Of a stretch of DNA of 64,000 bases, positions 32,337 through 40,551 are shown piece after piece. Under the pieces are notes generated by a model, which saw only the letters and a list, made by a program, of their open reading frames with translations, did no database searches and was not told the DNA's origin. The DNA comes from Marispirochaeta sp. (lineage in GTDB: Bacteria > Spirochaetota > Spirochaetia > JC444 > Marispirochaetaceae). The stretch covers positions 1,612,001 to 1,676,000 of the forward strand of contig NZ_OY764209.1 of assembly GCF_963668165.1 (NCBI RefSeq). The letters run 5' to 3'. Within the stretch, counting starts at the first letter, position 1; every line of letters begins with the position of its first letter. A program made the translations under genes and the position numbers.

Positions 32337-35096
32337 CTAACTCAGAATATATTCTACGTCGTCCCGGGTCAGGCTCTTGGGAATCCCGGAATCGGCGGTT
32401 ATGACCGAATGGAAAAGTTCGCGTTTTCGCTGCTGCAGTTCCAGCATTCGTTCTTCGATGGTCTCCCTGGTTATCAGGCGATATGCAAAGACCGTATTTC
32501 GCTGACCAATACGGTGGCTGCGGTCTATGGCCTGATTTTCTGCCGCGATGTTCCACCAGGGGTCAAGCAGGTAAACGTAGTCGGCAACGGTAAGGTTTAG
32601 ACCAACCCCGCCGGTTTTCAGGGTCATCAGCAGGGCCCTGGCGTTGTCATCTCCCTGGAACTGCTCAACGACCCCTTTGCGGTCCCGGGTTGAACCTGTC
32701 AGCAGCAGGTAGGAGATTCCTGTTTCAGCAAGATCGGAACCCAGGGTTTCCAGGGAGTCAAGAAAATTGGAGAAGACAATCGCTTTGTGGCGGATGGCAA
32801 ACACATCCGCCAGGCTTTCCCGTATAAGCTCCCGTTTGGGACTGGTAATCAGCCCTGAGCTGCGACTCTCCGGGACAGTGGCTATCTGCCGAAGTTCGGA
32901 AATTGCCTGGAGGATATAGAGCTGGGATTCCTCAATCCCGCTGTGCTCAAGGCGTTCCCGGATGCTGCGGTAAAAAAAGTCGCGCCGGGACTCATACAGG
33001 CTGCGCTGCCCGTCCTCCATCTCAACGTAGAGTACCTGTTCCACCTTTTCCGGCAGGTCTTTGGCAACATCGGTTTTAAGGCGCCTAAGCAGAACGGGCC
33101 CTATCTTGCGGCGCAGGTCCTCCGCGGCTATCTGGCAGGACTCCTTCTGGATCGGATTGGCGTAATCCCGCTGGAACTCCTTTGGCGAACCGAACATACC
33201 GGGATTTAAAAAGCGGAAAAGGGAATAGAGCTCCATCAGATTATTCTCCATTGGAGTGCCGCTGATTGCCAGACGGTGCTCCGATTCAAGCAGCATCATG
33301 GCCCGGGTTATCCGGGAGCTCAGATTTTTTATGTTCTGTGCCTCGTCAAGAATGATGTACCGGAACCGCTGCTTCCGCAGTTCCTGAATATCATTGCGGA
33401 CAACGGTATAGGTTGTGAGAATTATATCCGCTTCTCTGGCGGATTGCCAGTTCCTGTCGGGGCCGTAGCAGGCGGTGCTTTTTAGCTGAGGAGCAAAACG
33501 CGCAATTTCCGCCTGCCAGTTGAAGATCAGGGATTTTGGCAGTACCACCAGGCTGGGAGATCCAGGATCCTTGTGTACAACAGTCAACAGGGATATTGTC
33601 TGAACCGTTTTCCCCAGGCCCATGTCGTCGGCAAGGCAGCCGTTCAATCCTGTGCGATACAGATAGTAGAGCCACCGATACCCGTGATCCTGGTATTCCC
33701 GCAGGGTGCCGGTGATCTGTGGAACGGGTACCGGCCTGGATTCAATCTCGTTAAATCCCCGGTAGATACGTTCCGGCTCTATGGCCCCCGGACCTTCCAG
33801 GTTCTCATCGATAATCTCCTGAACCAGGGGCAGGTCAAAAAATGAGATGGTAACCTCGCCGTGATTGATCTCTTTAAGAACCCGGCGTAGCCGATCCAGG
33901 AATTTCTGATCCATCAGGGCCCGTCCGCCGCTGTTGAGGGGTATAAAGCCCTTCTCCCGGTGCAGATCTATCAGTTCCCTCGGGGTAAACCACTCACCCT
34001 CCACGGAAACAGCGCACTCGCCGCGCAGCAGATCAGAGCCCCCGCTCAGGCGCAGATGCAGACGCGGCTGGGACCGGGTTATGCGAAAATGCGACAGATT
34101 CTCCGTCCCGAAGAACAGATACCGGGCAAAGAGCCTGGGAAGAACCTCTTCCACAAAGGCCTCTGCCAGTTTTGGCCCCAGGCTGATTTTGGTTTCGTCA
34201 ATAAAAAAACCGTCGGAGTCCTGAAGTCTTTTTTGCAGGCTCTGAATACGCCGCCGCAGAGAAACTATCCCCTTGCCTGTATCCGGTATTACCGCGGGAT
34301 GAAATACTAAGTTCTCCTGCTGGGAGTCAATTTCCACCACCTGGGCGGCGTCATAGGCGGTAAAGAAATCCGGGGGATACCCCGGATAGGTCAGGGTGAA
34401 CTGCAGATGCAGGACGCCGTCCTGGTCCATTCTGGAAAAGATTATTCCTTCGGACAGGACTACCGCTTCTCCGGTTTGAATTTTGTATCCATTAAGGCGC
34501 AGCGGAAGACCTGGAAAGTGGGTCCTAGTCAGAGAAAGGTAGCGGGGAAGGTCTTCATCGCGGATCATGGTTCCTATATGCCGCAGACTGCGAAATCCCG
34601 GACCCATGGGGGCTGTACGGTAGAGTACATTCTCATCGAGAATATAGCTCTCGGCAATTACCTGGGGAAAGCGCAGGGGCTGGTCAGCGGAATCAACCAG
34701 CCGGGCTGAATAGGGGCCGGGACCGGAAATGAGAACGGCAACCTGTTCGTCCCGTATCTCGACAGGTGTACCCCCCGGCAGTGACAGGCATTCTGTCGCG
34801 GCAGCCAGGGCAATGAGCACCGGATGACGGCTCAGGGAGAATCCCCCGTCCTGGTTATTGTCCCATTCCAGTTTCAGTTTTTCCTGCTGAAGAATCTCCC
34901 CGCAGACTGCCAAAAGGTCTCTCCACGGCCCGGCATAGGTCCGGGCAGCCGGAGGATCTATCTCCTGTTCCCCGGAGAAAAACTTGAGCCGCGCTTCTCC
35001 CGGGGGAGGAACGAGTACGCAGCGCAGGTCCCGGGGCAGGGAGGCGGAGACAGTCGGGGGAGTACTCTGTTTAAATGCTTCAAAAAGGTCGTTCAT
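32337..35096 (-). CDS. SNF2-family DNA-dependent ATPase
   Basis: A 919-residue protein. The N-terminal half (to about 440) is a poorly conserved bacterial SNF2-associated region. The ATPase follows with Walker A DDMGLGKTVQT near residue 495, the DEAQ box LDEAQNIKN near 583, SGTPMENN, and a C-terminal helicase lobe with VFSNFLDSLETLG, LKTGGVGLNL and the Q-x-x-GR-like DRSHRIGQ. It uses ATP to move on double-stranded DNA, probably in repair or transcription recovery. ATG 35096 is used; the frame is open to 35195 but that would overlap the divergent pcm gene. No good ribosome binding site precedes it. Confidence 0.9.
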   Translation of the reverse strand: MNDLFEAFKQSTPPTVSASLPRDLRCVLVPPPGEARLKFFSGEQEIDPPAARTYAGPWRDLLAVCGEILQQEKLKLEWDNNQDGGFSLSRHPVLIALAAATECLSLPGGTPVEIRDEQVAVLISGPGPYSARLVDSADQPLRFPQVIAESYILDENVLYRTAPMGPGFRSLRHIGTMIRDEDLPRYLSLTRTHFPGLPLRLNGYKIQTGEAVVLSEGIIFSRMDQDGVLHLQFTLTYPGYPPDFFTAYDAAQVVEIDSQQENLVFHPAVIPDTGKGIVSLRRRIQSLQKRLQDSDGFFIDETKISLGPKLAEAFVEEVLPRLFARYLFFGTENLSHFRITRSQPRLHLRLSGGSDLLRGECAVSVEGEWFTPRELIDLHREKGFIPLNSGGRALMDQKFLDRLRRVLKEINHGEVTISFFDLPLVQEIIDENLEGPGAIEPERIYRGFNEIESRPVPVPQITGTLREYQDHGYRWLYYLYRTGLNGCLADDMGLGKTVQTISLLTVVHKDPGSPSLVVLPKSLIFNWQAEIARFAPQLKSTACYGPDRNWQSAREADIILTTYTVVRNDIQELRKQRFRYIILDEAQNIKNLSSRITRAMMLLESEHRLAISGTPMENNLMELYSLFRFLNPGMFGSPKEFQRDYANPIQKESCQIAAEDLRRKIGPVLLRRLKTDVAKDLPEKVEQVLYVEMEDGQRSLYESRRDFFYRSIRERLEHSGIEESQLYILQAISELRQIATVPESRSSGLITSPKRELIRESLADVFAIRHKAIVFSNFLDSLETLGSDLAETGISYLLLTGSTRDRKGVVEQFQGDDNARALLMTLKTGGVGLNLTVADYVYLLDPWWNIAAENQAIDRSHRIGQRNTVFAYRLITRETIEERMLELQQRKRELFHSVITADSGIPKSLTRDDVEYILS

Positions 35097-35165
35097 CAAG
35101 GCTGACCATAGTATCACGGAGACCCGGGACTGGAAAAGCGCCCCGGCCTTGTGTATCTTTGTTGT

Positions 35166-35768
35166 ATGCTCCCCCTGACGTACTGGGATATTCATGATCC
35201 CCGGGTCCTTGAGGCGATTCGCATTGTCCCTCGGGAGAGGTTTGTTCCTCCGGAACTCCAGCAGGAGGCAGAAGAGGACCGGCCGCTGCCGATAGGGCAG
35301 GGGCAGACTATTAGCCAGCCCTATATTGTTGCTTATATGACCGAAGTCTTAAGGGTTGATTCTGAGAACCGGGTACTGGAAATCGGTACCGGTTCGGGAT
35401 ATCAGGCGGCGGTGCTCTCACTGGTGGCGAAAGAGGTTTACAGTGTGGAACGGATCGGCAATCTTGCCATGGCTGCCCGGGAACGGCTTAAAACCCTGGG
35501 CTACGGCAACATCCATGTCCGCCACGGCGACGGATCCTCCGGCTGGCCGGAGTCCGCTCCCTTTGACCGCATCATGATTACTGCCGCTGTCAAATCCGAA
35601 CCTCCAGCCCTGGTAGAACAACTTCGTCCAGGGGGATTTATGGTTTTCCCTCAGGGAGGCCGGAGAGTTCAGTACCTTGTCAGGATTACAAAAGATGCAC
35701 AGGGAAGCTGCGCCAGAGAGAGTCTCGTACCCGTTGTTTTTGTCCCCTTTGTACGGGGGATTCTCTGA
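35166..35768 (+). CDS. pcm: Protein-L-isoaspartate O-methyltransferase
   Basis: A 200-residue Pcm enzyme that methylates isoaspartyl residues in aged proteins to start their repair. The family N-terminus is VPRERFVPPELQ, with DRPLPIGQGQTISQPYIVAY, and the SAM site is LEIGTGSGYQAAVL. Arrangement and length are normal. ATG 35166 is preferred; an upstream GTG at 35151 adds five residues without a ribosome site. The gene is divergent from SNF2 with about 70 bases between starts. The frame of the following gene opens inside its 3' end. Confidence 0.93.
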   Translation: MLPLTYWDIHDPRVLEAIRIVPRERFVPPELQQEAEEDRPLPIGQGQTISQPYIVAYMTEVLRVDSENRVLEIGTGSGYQAAVLSLVAKEVYSVERIGNLAMAARERLKTLGYGNIHVRHGDGSSGWPESAPFDRIMITAAVKSEPPALVEQLRPGGFMVFPQGGRRVQYLVRITKDAQGSCARESLVPVVFVPFVRGIL

Positions 35769-35823
35769 GTCCGGATTTTACGGCGCCTTGACAGATGCAG
35801 TGGTGGGTATATACTCAGAGCTC

Positions 35824-37677
35824 ATGGATCAGCGCATCAACGACGAACTTAACTTCGACCATGTTTCCCGTCTTTTTTTTCGCTATATGACCTCATACAA
35901 GTATTCTTTATCTCCGGATATGAGTTACCTGAAGGGGAATGATTCACCGGAGCCGGTTCTGCTGACCCTGATGGCTCTGGGCGCTTATCTGGCAGGAGAA
36001 GATAGAAGCGATGTCGTCGATTACCAGGGTGAGATGCTCTCCCTGTCCACATATATGGTAAAGGCAATTGAAAACGGAACCAATCCCGAGCACGCGGGAT
36101 ACTGGGGGGGCGGCCCGCGGAGTACAAAGCGTCATCCGGAGTTCGCCGCCCTGGCAGCTTTCGGTGCCTGGTCCTGCCGCTCCCTGCTGTTCCGGCGGCT
36201 TTCGAACCGCGCGATACAGCTCTTTGAACAATGGCTTGAAGCCGAAGCCCGGTACTCTGTTAAAAAAAAGAGCAGCTCCAGTCTGGCGGTAGCTCTGAAC
36301 CATGCCGCCCGCAAAGGCATGGGGATGCGGCATGATCCCAGGGTAATCGATACAGCTTTTGAAACCCTGGAAAGCTGTTACCTGGATCAGGGATGGTTCG
36401 CCGACGGCGGCAAGGGGTCACGGCGCTTTGATGATTCGGTCAGTTGGGGGTACTTCAGTCTGCTGGCGGCGATACTCCATGTCGAGGGAGGAAAGAAGTC
36501 CCCCCGTTACCAGAAATGGGGTCCCCGGCTGCGCAAAGATCTGCGGGATTTTGCCTATCTCTATGATTCCCAGGGGAACAGCCCCCGCTACGGAAAAGAA
36601 TCGGGAGAACTTCTGGCTGGACTCGCGGGACCGGCGGCAGGATATCTTGTTGGTGTCTGGCCCGGGAAAAACGGGGTGCTGAAGCGTCTGGTCCGGCTTG
36701 CCGTGAATCGGATGCTGTCGGCGGATGAATACAATGCAGGAATACCTCTTCGCCCTCCATACAGATCCATGCAAACCCTGGGATTTTTATTGCTGCTGGC
36801 GGGAAATGATGATTTCTGGAGCATCAAGGAAGAGCCCCTGTCTATTGAACGGGGAGATTATGTCCATTTTATTCCCTCACCGGGCTGGCTTATTCACGGC
36901 GCAAAATCCTGCGGTCATGTTCAGCTGATCAACGGCGGAACTCAACGGGACAAGCGGCAGCGGGGGGACGAAACAGTAACCAGGTACGGCAAATTTACCT
37001 ATTCCGGAACCATGGGCTATGTCCTGGGGACCGGAAACAATCCCCGGGTATTCTGCTGCGACAATAGTCTTTCTGCCAGTGCAGACAAAAAGAGCTGGAG
37101 TCATCGGGACCGGATCGACTCATTCAAACTTGTAGCGGACCGGGTTTTGCTGACAAGCATGCATTTACCCGTGGCGTCGGTGGGGGGAAGTGCCGGAACG
37201 CTTAAGGTCGACAGCCTGATTGTTCCCCTTCGGTCCGGCGCCCAGGTGCGGATTCACCGGGTCCGGCGTGGAGGTCTCAGCGGCGGGGCTGTTAATCTGC
37301 GGGAGGGGGGCTATGCTCTCGGCCTCGAGGTCGAAGATTCCGTGGAGACGGTTGCCAGCGGCCAGCTGGCCAGAGCGGAAGGGCCCAGGGGTTTTTCCCT
37401 GGTCAGGATTCTGGGTGGCTACAGTTTTGCTGCAATCTCTCAGGGTTACGAAGGGCGGAAGGACGGTCACTCTTTATCATCCTCCTTTCTGCTGCCGCGG
37501 GTCGAGACGATTCTGCGTTCACGGGAGACCCGGTTTCTTGCCCTGTTTATCCACGGCGGTACCGATTTGGCGGCCCTGGATACGGGAGATTCCATTATCT
37601 TTAACCGTAAGGGGGACAAAGTCTCCCTGTTTTCGGGAAACAAGCTTTTTTTTGAATACGATTTTCAGAGTGCATAG
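35824..37677 (+). CDS. DUF2264 family protein
   Basis: A protein of at least 617 residues. The helical toroid-like part carries DUF2264 signatures: NPEHAGYWGG, LDQGWFADGG, DDSVSWGYFSLL, FAYLYDSQGNSPRYGKESGE. A beta-rich C-terminal domain follows, as in glycan lyases or hydrolases of similar build. No signal peptide is present, so it is probably cytoplasmic. The start is uncertain: the frame is open to 35677 inside pcm, with GTG at 35800 and several TTG codons; ATG 35824 is a conservative choice with only a weak ribosome site. Linkage to pcm suggests coupling. Members are thought to act on polysaccharide fragments; the substrate here is unknown. Confidence 0.8.
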   Translation: MDQRINDELNFDHVSRLFFRYMTSYKYSLSPDMSYLKGNDSPEPVLLTLMALGAYLAGEDRSDVVDYQGEMLSLSTYMVKAIENGTNPEHAGYWGGGPRSTKRHPEFAALAAFGAWSCRSLLFRRLSNRAIQLFEQWLEAEARYSVKKKSSSSLAVALNHAARKGMGMRHDPRVIDTAFETLESCYLDQGWFADGGKGSRRFDDSVSWGYFSLLAAILHVEGGKKSPRYQKWGPRLRKDLRDFAYLYDSQGNSPRYGKESGELLAGLAGPAAGYLVGVWPGKNGVLKRLVRLAVNRMLSADEYNAGIPLRPPYRSMQTLGFLLLLAGNDDFWSIKEEPLSIERGDYVHFIPSPGWLIHGAKSCGHVQLINGGTQRDKRQRGDETVTRYGKFTYSGTMGYVLGTGNNPRVFCCDNSLSASADKKSWSHRDRIDSFKLVADRVLLTSMHLPVASVGGSAGTLKVDSLIVPLRSGAQVRIHRVRRGGLSGGAVNLREGGYALGLEVEDSVETVASGQLARAEGPRGFSLVRILGGYSFAAISQGYEGRKDGHSLSSSFLLPRVETILRSRETRFLALFIHGGTDLAALDTGDSIIFNRKGDKVSLFSGNKLFFEYDFQSA

Positions 37678-37735
37678 CCCTGCGCTTAATTGTTGAGTAT
37701 ATTTATAAAGAATGGTCCGCACAAGGAGTTTGAAG

Positions 37736-38341
37736 ATGAGGAAATTTTTCCTGATACCGGTGCTCCTGCTTGCGGCGGGAACCGGTATCATGGCACAGGG
37801 AGCTGATATGGAAAACACAGATCAAGCAACGGTCGTTATCGGCGGCGGATGCTTTTGGTGCGTAGAAGCCGTCTATGAGCGCATAGAGGGTATAACGTCG
37901 GCTGTTTCCGGATACGCCGGCGGAACAGTGGAAAACCCTACCTATAAACAGGTTACTACCGGCACAACAGGACACGCGGAGGTGGTCAAACTCACCTTTG
38001 ATCCTGAGCGTATCTCGTATCGGGAAATCCTTGATATCTTTTTTACCGCCCACGATCCAACGACCGTAAACCGCCAGGGTGCGGATGTGGGGCCGCAGTA
38101 TCGCTCTATTATACTGTATCTGGACGAGGCCCAGCGGCGCACGGCCGAGGAGGCCAGGGCCGCGGCGGCTAAGAACTATGAAAAACCTGTGGTTACACAG
38201 ATCGTTCCCCTGGAAACCTTTTACGAAGCAGAAGAATACCACCAGGATTATTACGATAATAACCCCTTTGCCGGGTACTGCAGCTATGTAATTCAGCCGA
38301 AACTGCGGAAACTCGGCCTTGAATGGCGTTCAATAAAATAG
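37736..38341 (+). CDS. msrA: Exported peptide methionine-S-sulfoxide reductase MsrA
   Basis: A 201-residue MsrA. Catalytic Cys39 is in GGGCFWC, followed by EAVYERIEGI, SGYAGGTVENPTY and HAEVVKL. A resolving cysteine lies near the C-terminus (AGYCSYVI). Residues 1-21 form a signal peptide (LIPVLLLAAGTGIMAQG), so the enzyme acts in the periplasm, unlike the usual cytosolic form. ATG 37736 has AAGGAG at good spacing; a GTG-like upstream start at 37712 would hide the signal. No MsrB domain is fused or adjacent. It needs a periplasmic thiol donor. Confidence 0.94.
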   Translation: MRKFFLIPVLLLAAGTGIMAQGADMENTDQATVVIGGGCFWCVEAVYERIEGITSAVSGYAGGTVENPTYKQVTTGTTGHAEVVKLTFDPERISYREILDIFFTAHDPTTVNRQGADVGPQYRSIILYLDEAQRRTAEEARAAAAKNYEKPVVTQIVPLETFYEAEEYHQDYYDNNPFAGYCSYVIQPKLRKLGLEWRSIK

Positions 38342-38387
38342 AGGTACTCTAAAAAGCCATCTCAAGAAAGTTTCCTTGACCTCACTC

Positions 38388-38432
38388 CTCTTCCGTCGTT
38401 AGCATGAAGGTATACTGAGAACGACGGAGGAG
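38388..38432 (+). promoter_or_regulatory. Dyad that can mask the nitroreductase ribosome binding site
   Basis: CTCTTCCGTCGTT (38388-38400) pairs with AACGACGGAGGAG (38420-38432), 13 positions with one G-U pair. The right arm holds the GGAGGA site of the gene starting at 38435. A TATACT lies in the loop, so it could instead be an operator around the -10. Confidence 0.6.
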
Positions 38433-38434
38433 AT

Positions 38435-38968
38435 ATGAGTAATATAGAAAAATCAACTGCCCTGGACTGCATTTTCGGCAGGCGCAGCATACGCACGTTT
38501 ACCAATCAGCCGGTCCAGGAAGAGACGCTTACCATGTTGCTGAAAGCTGCCATGGCCGCGCCTTCCGCGGTAGCCAAGGATCCCTGGCGTTTTGTTGTTA
38601 TCCGCGAGCAAAAGGTCCTCAGCGATCTTGGCAGCGGACTTCCCAACGGAGCGTTCATAGTCAGGGCACCTCTTGGCATTGTAGTGTGCGGCGACCGGAA
38701 CGCTGCCCACGGAGGGCTGGAAGGCTATATGGTGCAGGATTGCAGCGCGGCCCTGGAAAATATGCTTATTAGTGCCCATATCCTCGGTCTTGGAAGCTGC
38801 TGGCTTGGGGTGTATCCCCGAGAAGAACGGCAGAAGCACGTGGCCGGGGTTCTGCGGCTGCCGGCGGGTGTGGAAGCCCTGGCTGCGGTGGCGATAGGGT
38901 ATCCGGCAGAAAAGAGATCACCCCGGACCCGATATAACGATTCCTTTGTACATTATGAGGCCTGGTAA
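38435..38968 (+). CDS. Nitroreductase-family flavoprotein
   Basis: A 177-residue FMN-dependent oxidoreductase. The N-terminal FMN site FGRRSIRTFTNQPV and PSAVAKDPWRFVVI are typical, as is the closing VAIGYPAEKRSPRTRYN. It reduces quinones, nitro compounds or related acceptors with NAD(P)H; the physiological substrate is unknown. Four or more short relatives of this kind also serve as redox partners in anaerobes. The start ATG 38435 follows GGAGGAGAT. Its leader carries a dyad able to pair with that site. It is flanked by repeat-bearing regulatory sequence for the next gene. Confidence 0.92.
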   Translation: MSNIEKSTALDCIFGRRSIRTFTNQPVQEETLTMLLKAAMAAPSAVAKDPWRFVVIREQKVLSDLGSGLPNGAFIVRAPLGIVVCGDRNAAHGGLEGYMVQDCSAALENMLISAHILGLGSCWLGVYPREERQKHVAGVLRLPAGVEALAAVAIGYPAEKRSPRTRYNDSFVHYEAW

Positions 38969-38971
38969 GTC

Positions 38972-39044
38972 CCCTATATGGAACTGCATACCCTATATGG
39001 AATGTCTTGGCAAGAGTTCCAAAATAGGGTAGTAGTGATATACT
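38972..39044 (+). promoter_or_regulatory. Repeat-bearing promoter region of the sugar-acid kinase gene
   Basis: CCCTATATGGAA occurs at 38972-38983 and again at 38991-39002, 19 bp apart, and an inverted near-copy TTCCAAAATAGGG at 39017-39029. A -10-like TATACT is at 39039-39044 with no good -35. The layout suggests a regulator that binds in tandem upstream of, and at, the -35. The regulator is not identified. Confidence 0.55.
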
Positions 39045-39069
39045 AATCAGAACTGAACAGGAGGTTTGT

Positions 39070-40164
39070 ATGTTAAAGATTCGACCCCAGGAAGAGTGTC
39101 GTTATGCCTGTGTTTCCCTTGGAGAAATTATGCTTCGACTGGATCCCGGCGACGGCAGAGTACGCACTGCCCGTTCTTTCCAGGCCTGGGAAGGCGGCGG
39201 AGAATACAATGTTACCAGAGGACTGCGTAAATGCTTTAACCTTCCCACCGCGGTAGTTACCGCTTTTGCCGACAACGAGGTTGGGCATTTAATCGAGGAT
39301 TTCATCCTGCAGGGCGGTGTGGATACCAGGTTCATTAAATGGGTCCCCTACGACGGTATCGGCCGCAGTGTCCGCAACGGTCTCAACTTTACCGAGAAAG
39401 GCTACGGTATACGGGCTGCCCTTGGTAATTCAGACCGCGGCAACACCGCATCCAGCCAGCTGAAGGCAGGAGACATTGACTGGGAAGAAATTTTCGGCAA
39501 GGCCGGCTCCCGCTGGTTCCATACCGGCGGAATCTTCGCCGCCCTCTCTGAGACAACTCCTGATGTGGTTATAGAAGCAATGAAGGCTGCCAAGAAGCAT
39601 GGAACCATCATCTCCTACGACCTGAACTACCGTCCCTCTCTGTGGAAGGGAATCGGCGGCAAGGAAAAGGCCCAGGAGGTTAACCGGGAGATCGCGAAGT
39701 ATGTAGATGTGATGATCGGCAATGAAGAGGACTTTACTGCCAGCCTGGGTTTTGAGGTAGAAGGCGCAGACGAGAACCTTTCGGTCCTGCCCATCGAAGG
39801 TTACAAGAAGATGATCGAAACGGCCATCAAGACCTACCCCAACTTCAAGGCTGTTGCTACAACCCTGCGGACGGTTCATTCCGCCAGCGTTAACGACTGG
39901 GGAGCTCTCTGCTGGCACGACGGCGAAATCCACGAAGCAGAACATCGGGAAAAACTGGAGATTTACGACCGAGTCGGCGGGGGAGACAGCTTTGCCTCCG
40001 GATTGATCTACGGTTTCCTGGCATTCAATGATGCCGCTCAGGCTGTAGAATACGGAGCTGCCCACGGGGCGCTTGCAATGACTACTCCCGGCGATACCTC
40101 AATGGCAACTCTTAAAGAGGTAGAGCGGATTGTCGGCGGCGGAAGCGCCAGGGTTATCCGGTAA
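39070..40164 (+). CDS. PfkB-family sugar kinase, 2-keto-3-deoxygluconate type
   Basis: A 364-residue ribokinase-fold kinase. The substrate side has SLGEIMLRLDPGDG and WEGGGEYNVTRGL; the catalytic base is Asp306 in RVGGGDSFASGL. The N-terminal pattern resembles KDG kinases, which phosphorylate 2-keto-3-deoxygluconate on the way to KDPG. A fructose or ribose kinase is less likely but possible. AGGAGG precedes ATG 39070. It is preceded by the repeat-bearing promoter and followed by a ferredoxin gene. It would fit the catabolism of pectin or uronate products. Confidence 0.88.
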   Translation: MLKIRPQEECRYACVSLGEIMLRLDPGDGRVRTARSFQAWEGGGEYNVTRGLRKCFNLPTAVVTAFADNEVGHLIEDFILQGGVDTRFIKWVPYDGIGRSVRNGLNFTEKGYGIRAALGNSDRGNTASSQLKAGDIDWEEIFGKAGSRWFHTGGIFAALSETTPDVVIEAMKAAKKHGTIISYDLNYRPSLWKGIGGKEKAQEVNREIAKYVDVMIGNEEDFTASLGFEVEGADENLSVLPIEGYKKMIETAIKTYPNFKAVATTLRTVHSASVNDWGALCWHDGEIHEAEHREKLEIYDRVGGGDSFASGLIYGFLAFNDAAQAVEYGAAHGALAMTTPGDTSMATLKEVERIVGGGSARVIR

Positions 40165-40239
40165 ATACCGGCGGGAGATCCTTCACCGATAAGTTGATTT
40201 TCCGGGACAGGAACACTATCTTTTTTTCAGGAGGAATCA

Positions 40240-40461
40240 ATGGCTGATAAAAACGATAAAGTAGCCGAGAATGTTGACGGCGTATGGTATGTAGATAATA
40301 ACTGCATAAGCTGCGGACTTTGCTTAAGCGAGGCTCCGGAGGTGTTCAAAACCAACGACGAAGACATGGCCTATGTTTTTCATCAGGTACCGGCGGATGA
40401 CGCTGCAGCAAACTCTGCCAAGGACAGCTGCCCGGTAGAAGCCATCGGCAACGACGGCTGA
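40240..40461 (+). CDS. Small [4Fe-4S] ferredoxin
   Basis: A 73-residue ferredoxin with a single cluster. Ligands are Cys22, Cys25, Cys28 (CISCGLCLSEAPEVF) and Cys64 (SCPVEAI). This CxxCxxC...CP arrangement, with EAPEVF after it, is typical of mono-cluster ferredoxins used as low-potential electron carriers. The start ATG 40240 has AGGAGG. It carries its own terminator and may feed radical SAM activases or other anaerobic enzymes; the partner is unknown. Confidence 0.93.
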   Translation: MADKNDKVAENVDGVWYVDNNCISCGLCLSEAPEVFKTNDEDMAYVFHQVPADDAAANSAKDSCPVEAIGNDG

Positions 40462-40490
40462 TCCTGAGGCCTCAGGAAAAACCTGTATTC

Positions 40491-40537
40491 AGCGGAATAC
40501 CGGCGTGTTACTGCGTCCAGTGTTCCGCTATTTTTTT
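40491..40537 (+). terminator. Rho-independent terminator after the ferredoxin gene
   Basis: AGCGGAA (40491-40497) pairs with TTCCGCT (40523-40529), followed by A and seven T residues. A second palindrome, CCTGAGGCCTCAGG, lies just upstream at about 40463-40476. Confidence 0.82.
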
Positions 40538-40551
40538 GACGTGCCCTTTAT

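Noticed and set aside
32329..32556. Extension of the SNF2-partner frame into the SNF2 gene
   Set aside because: The first 76 residues are low-complexity basic sequence antisense in character; ATG 32328 has a good ribosome site.
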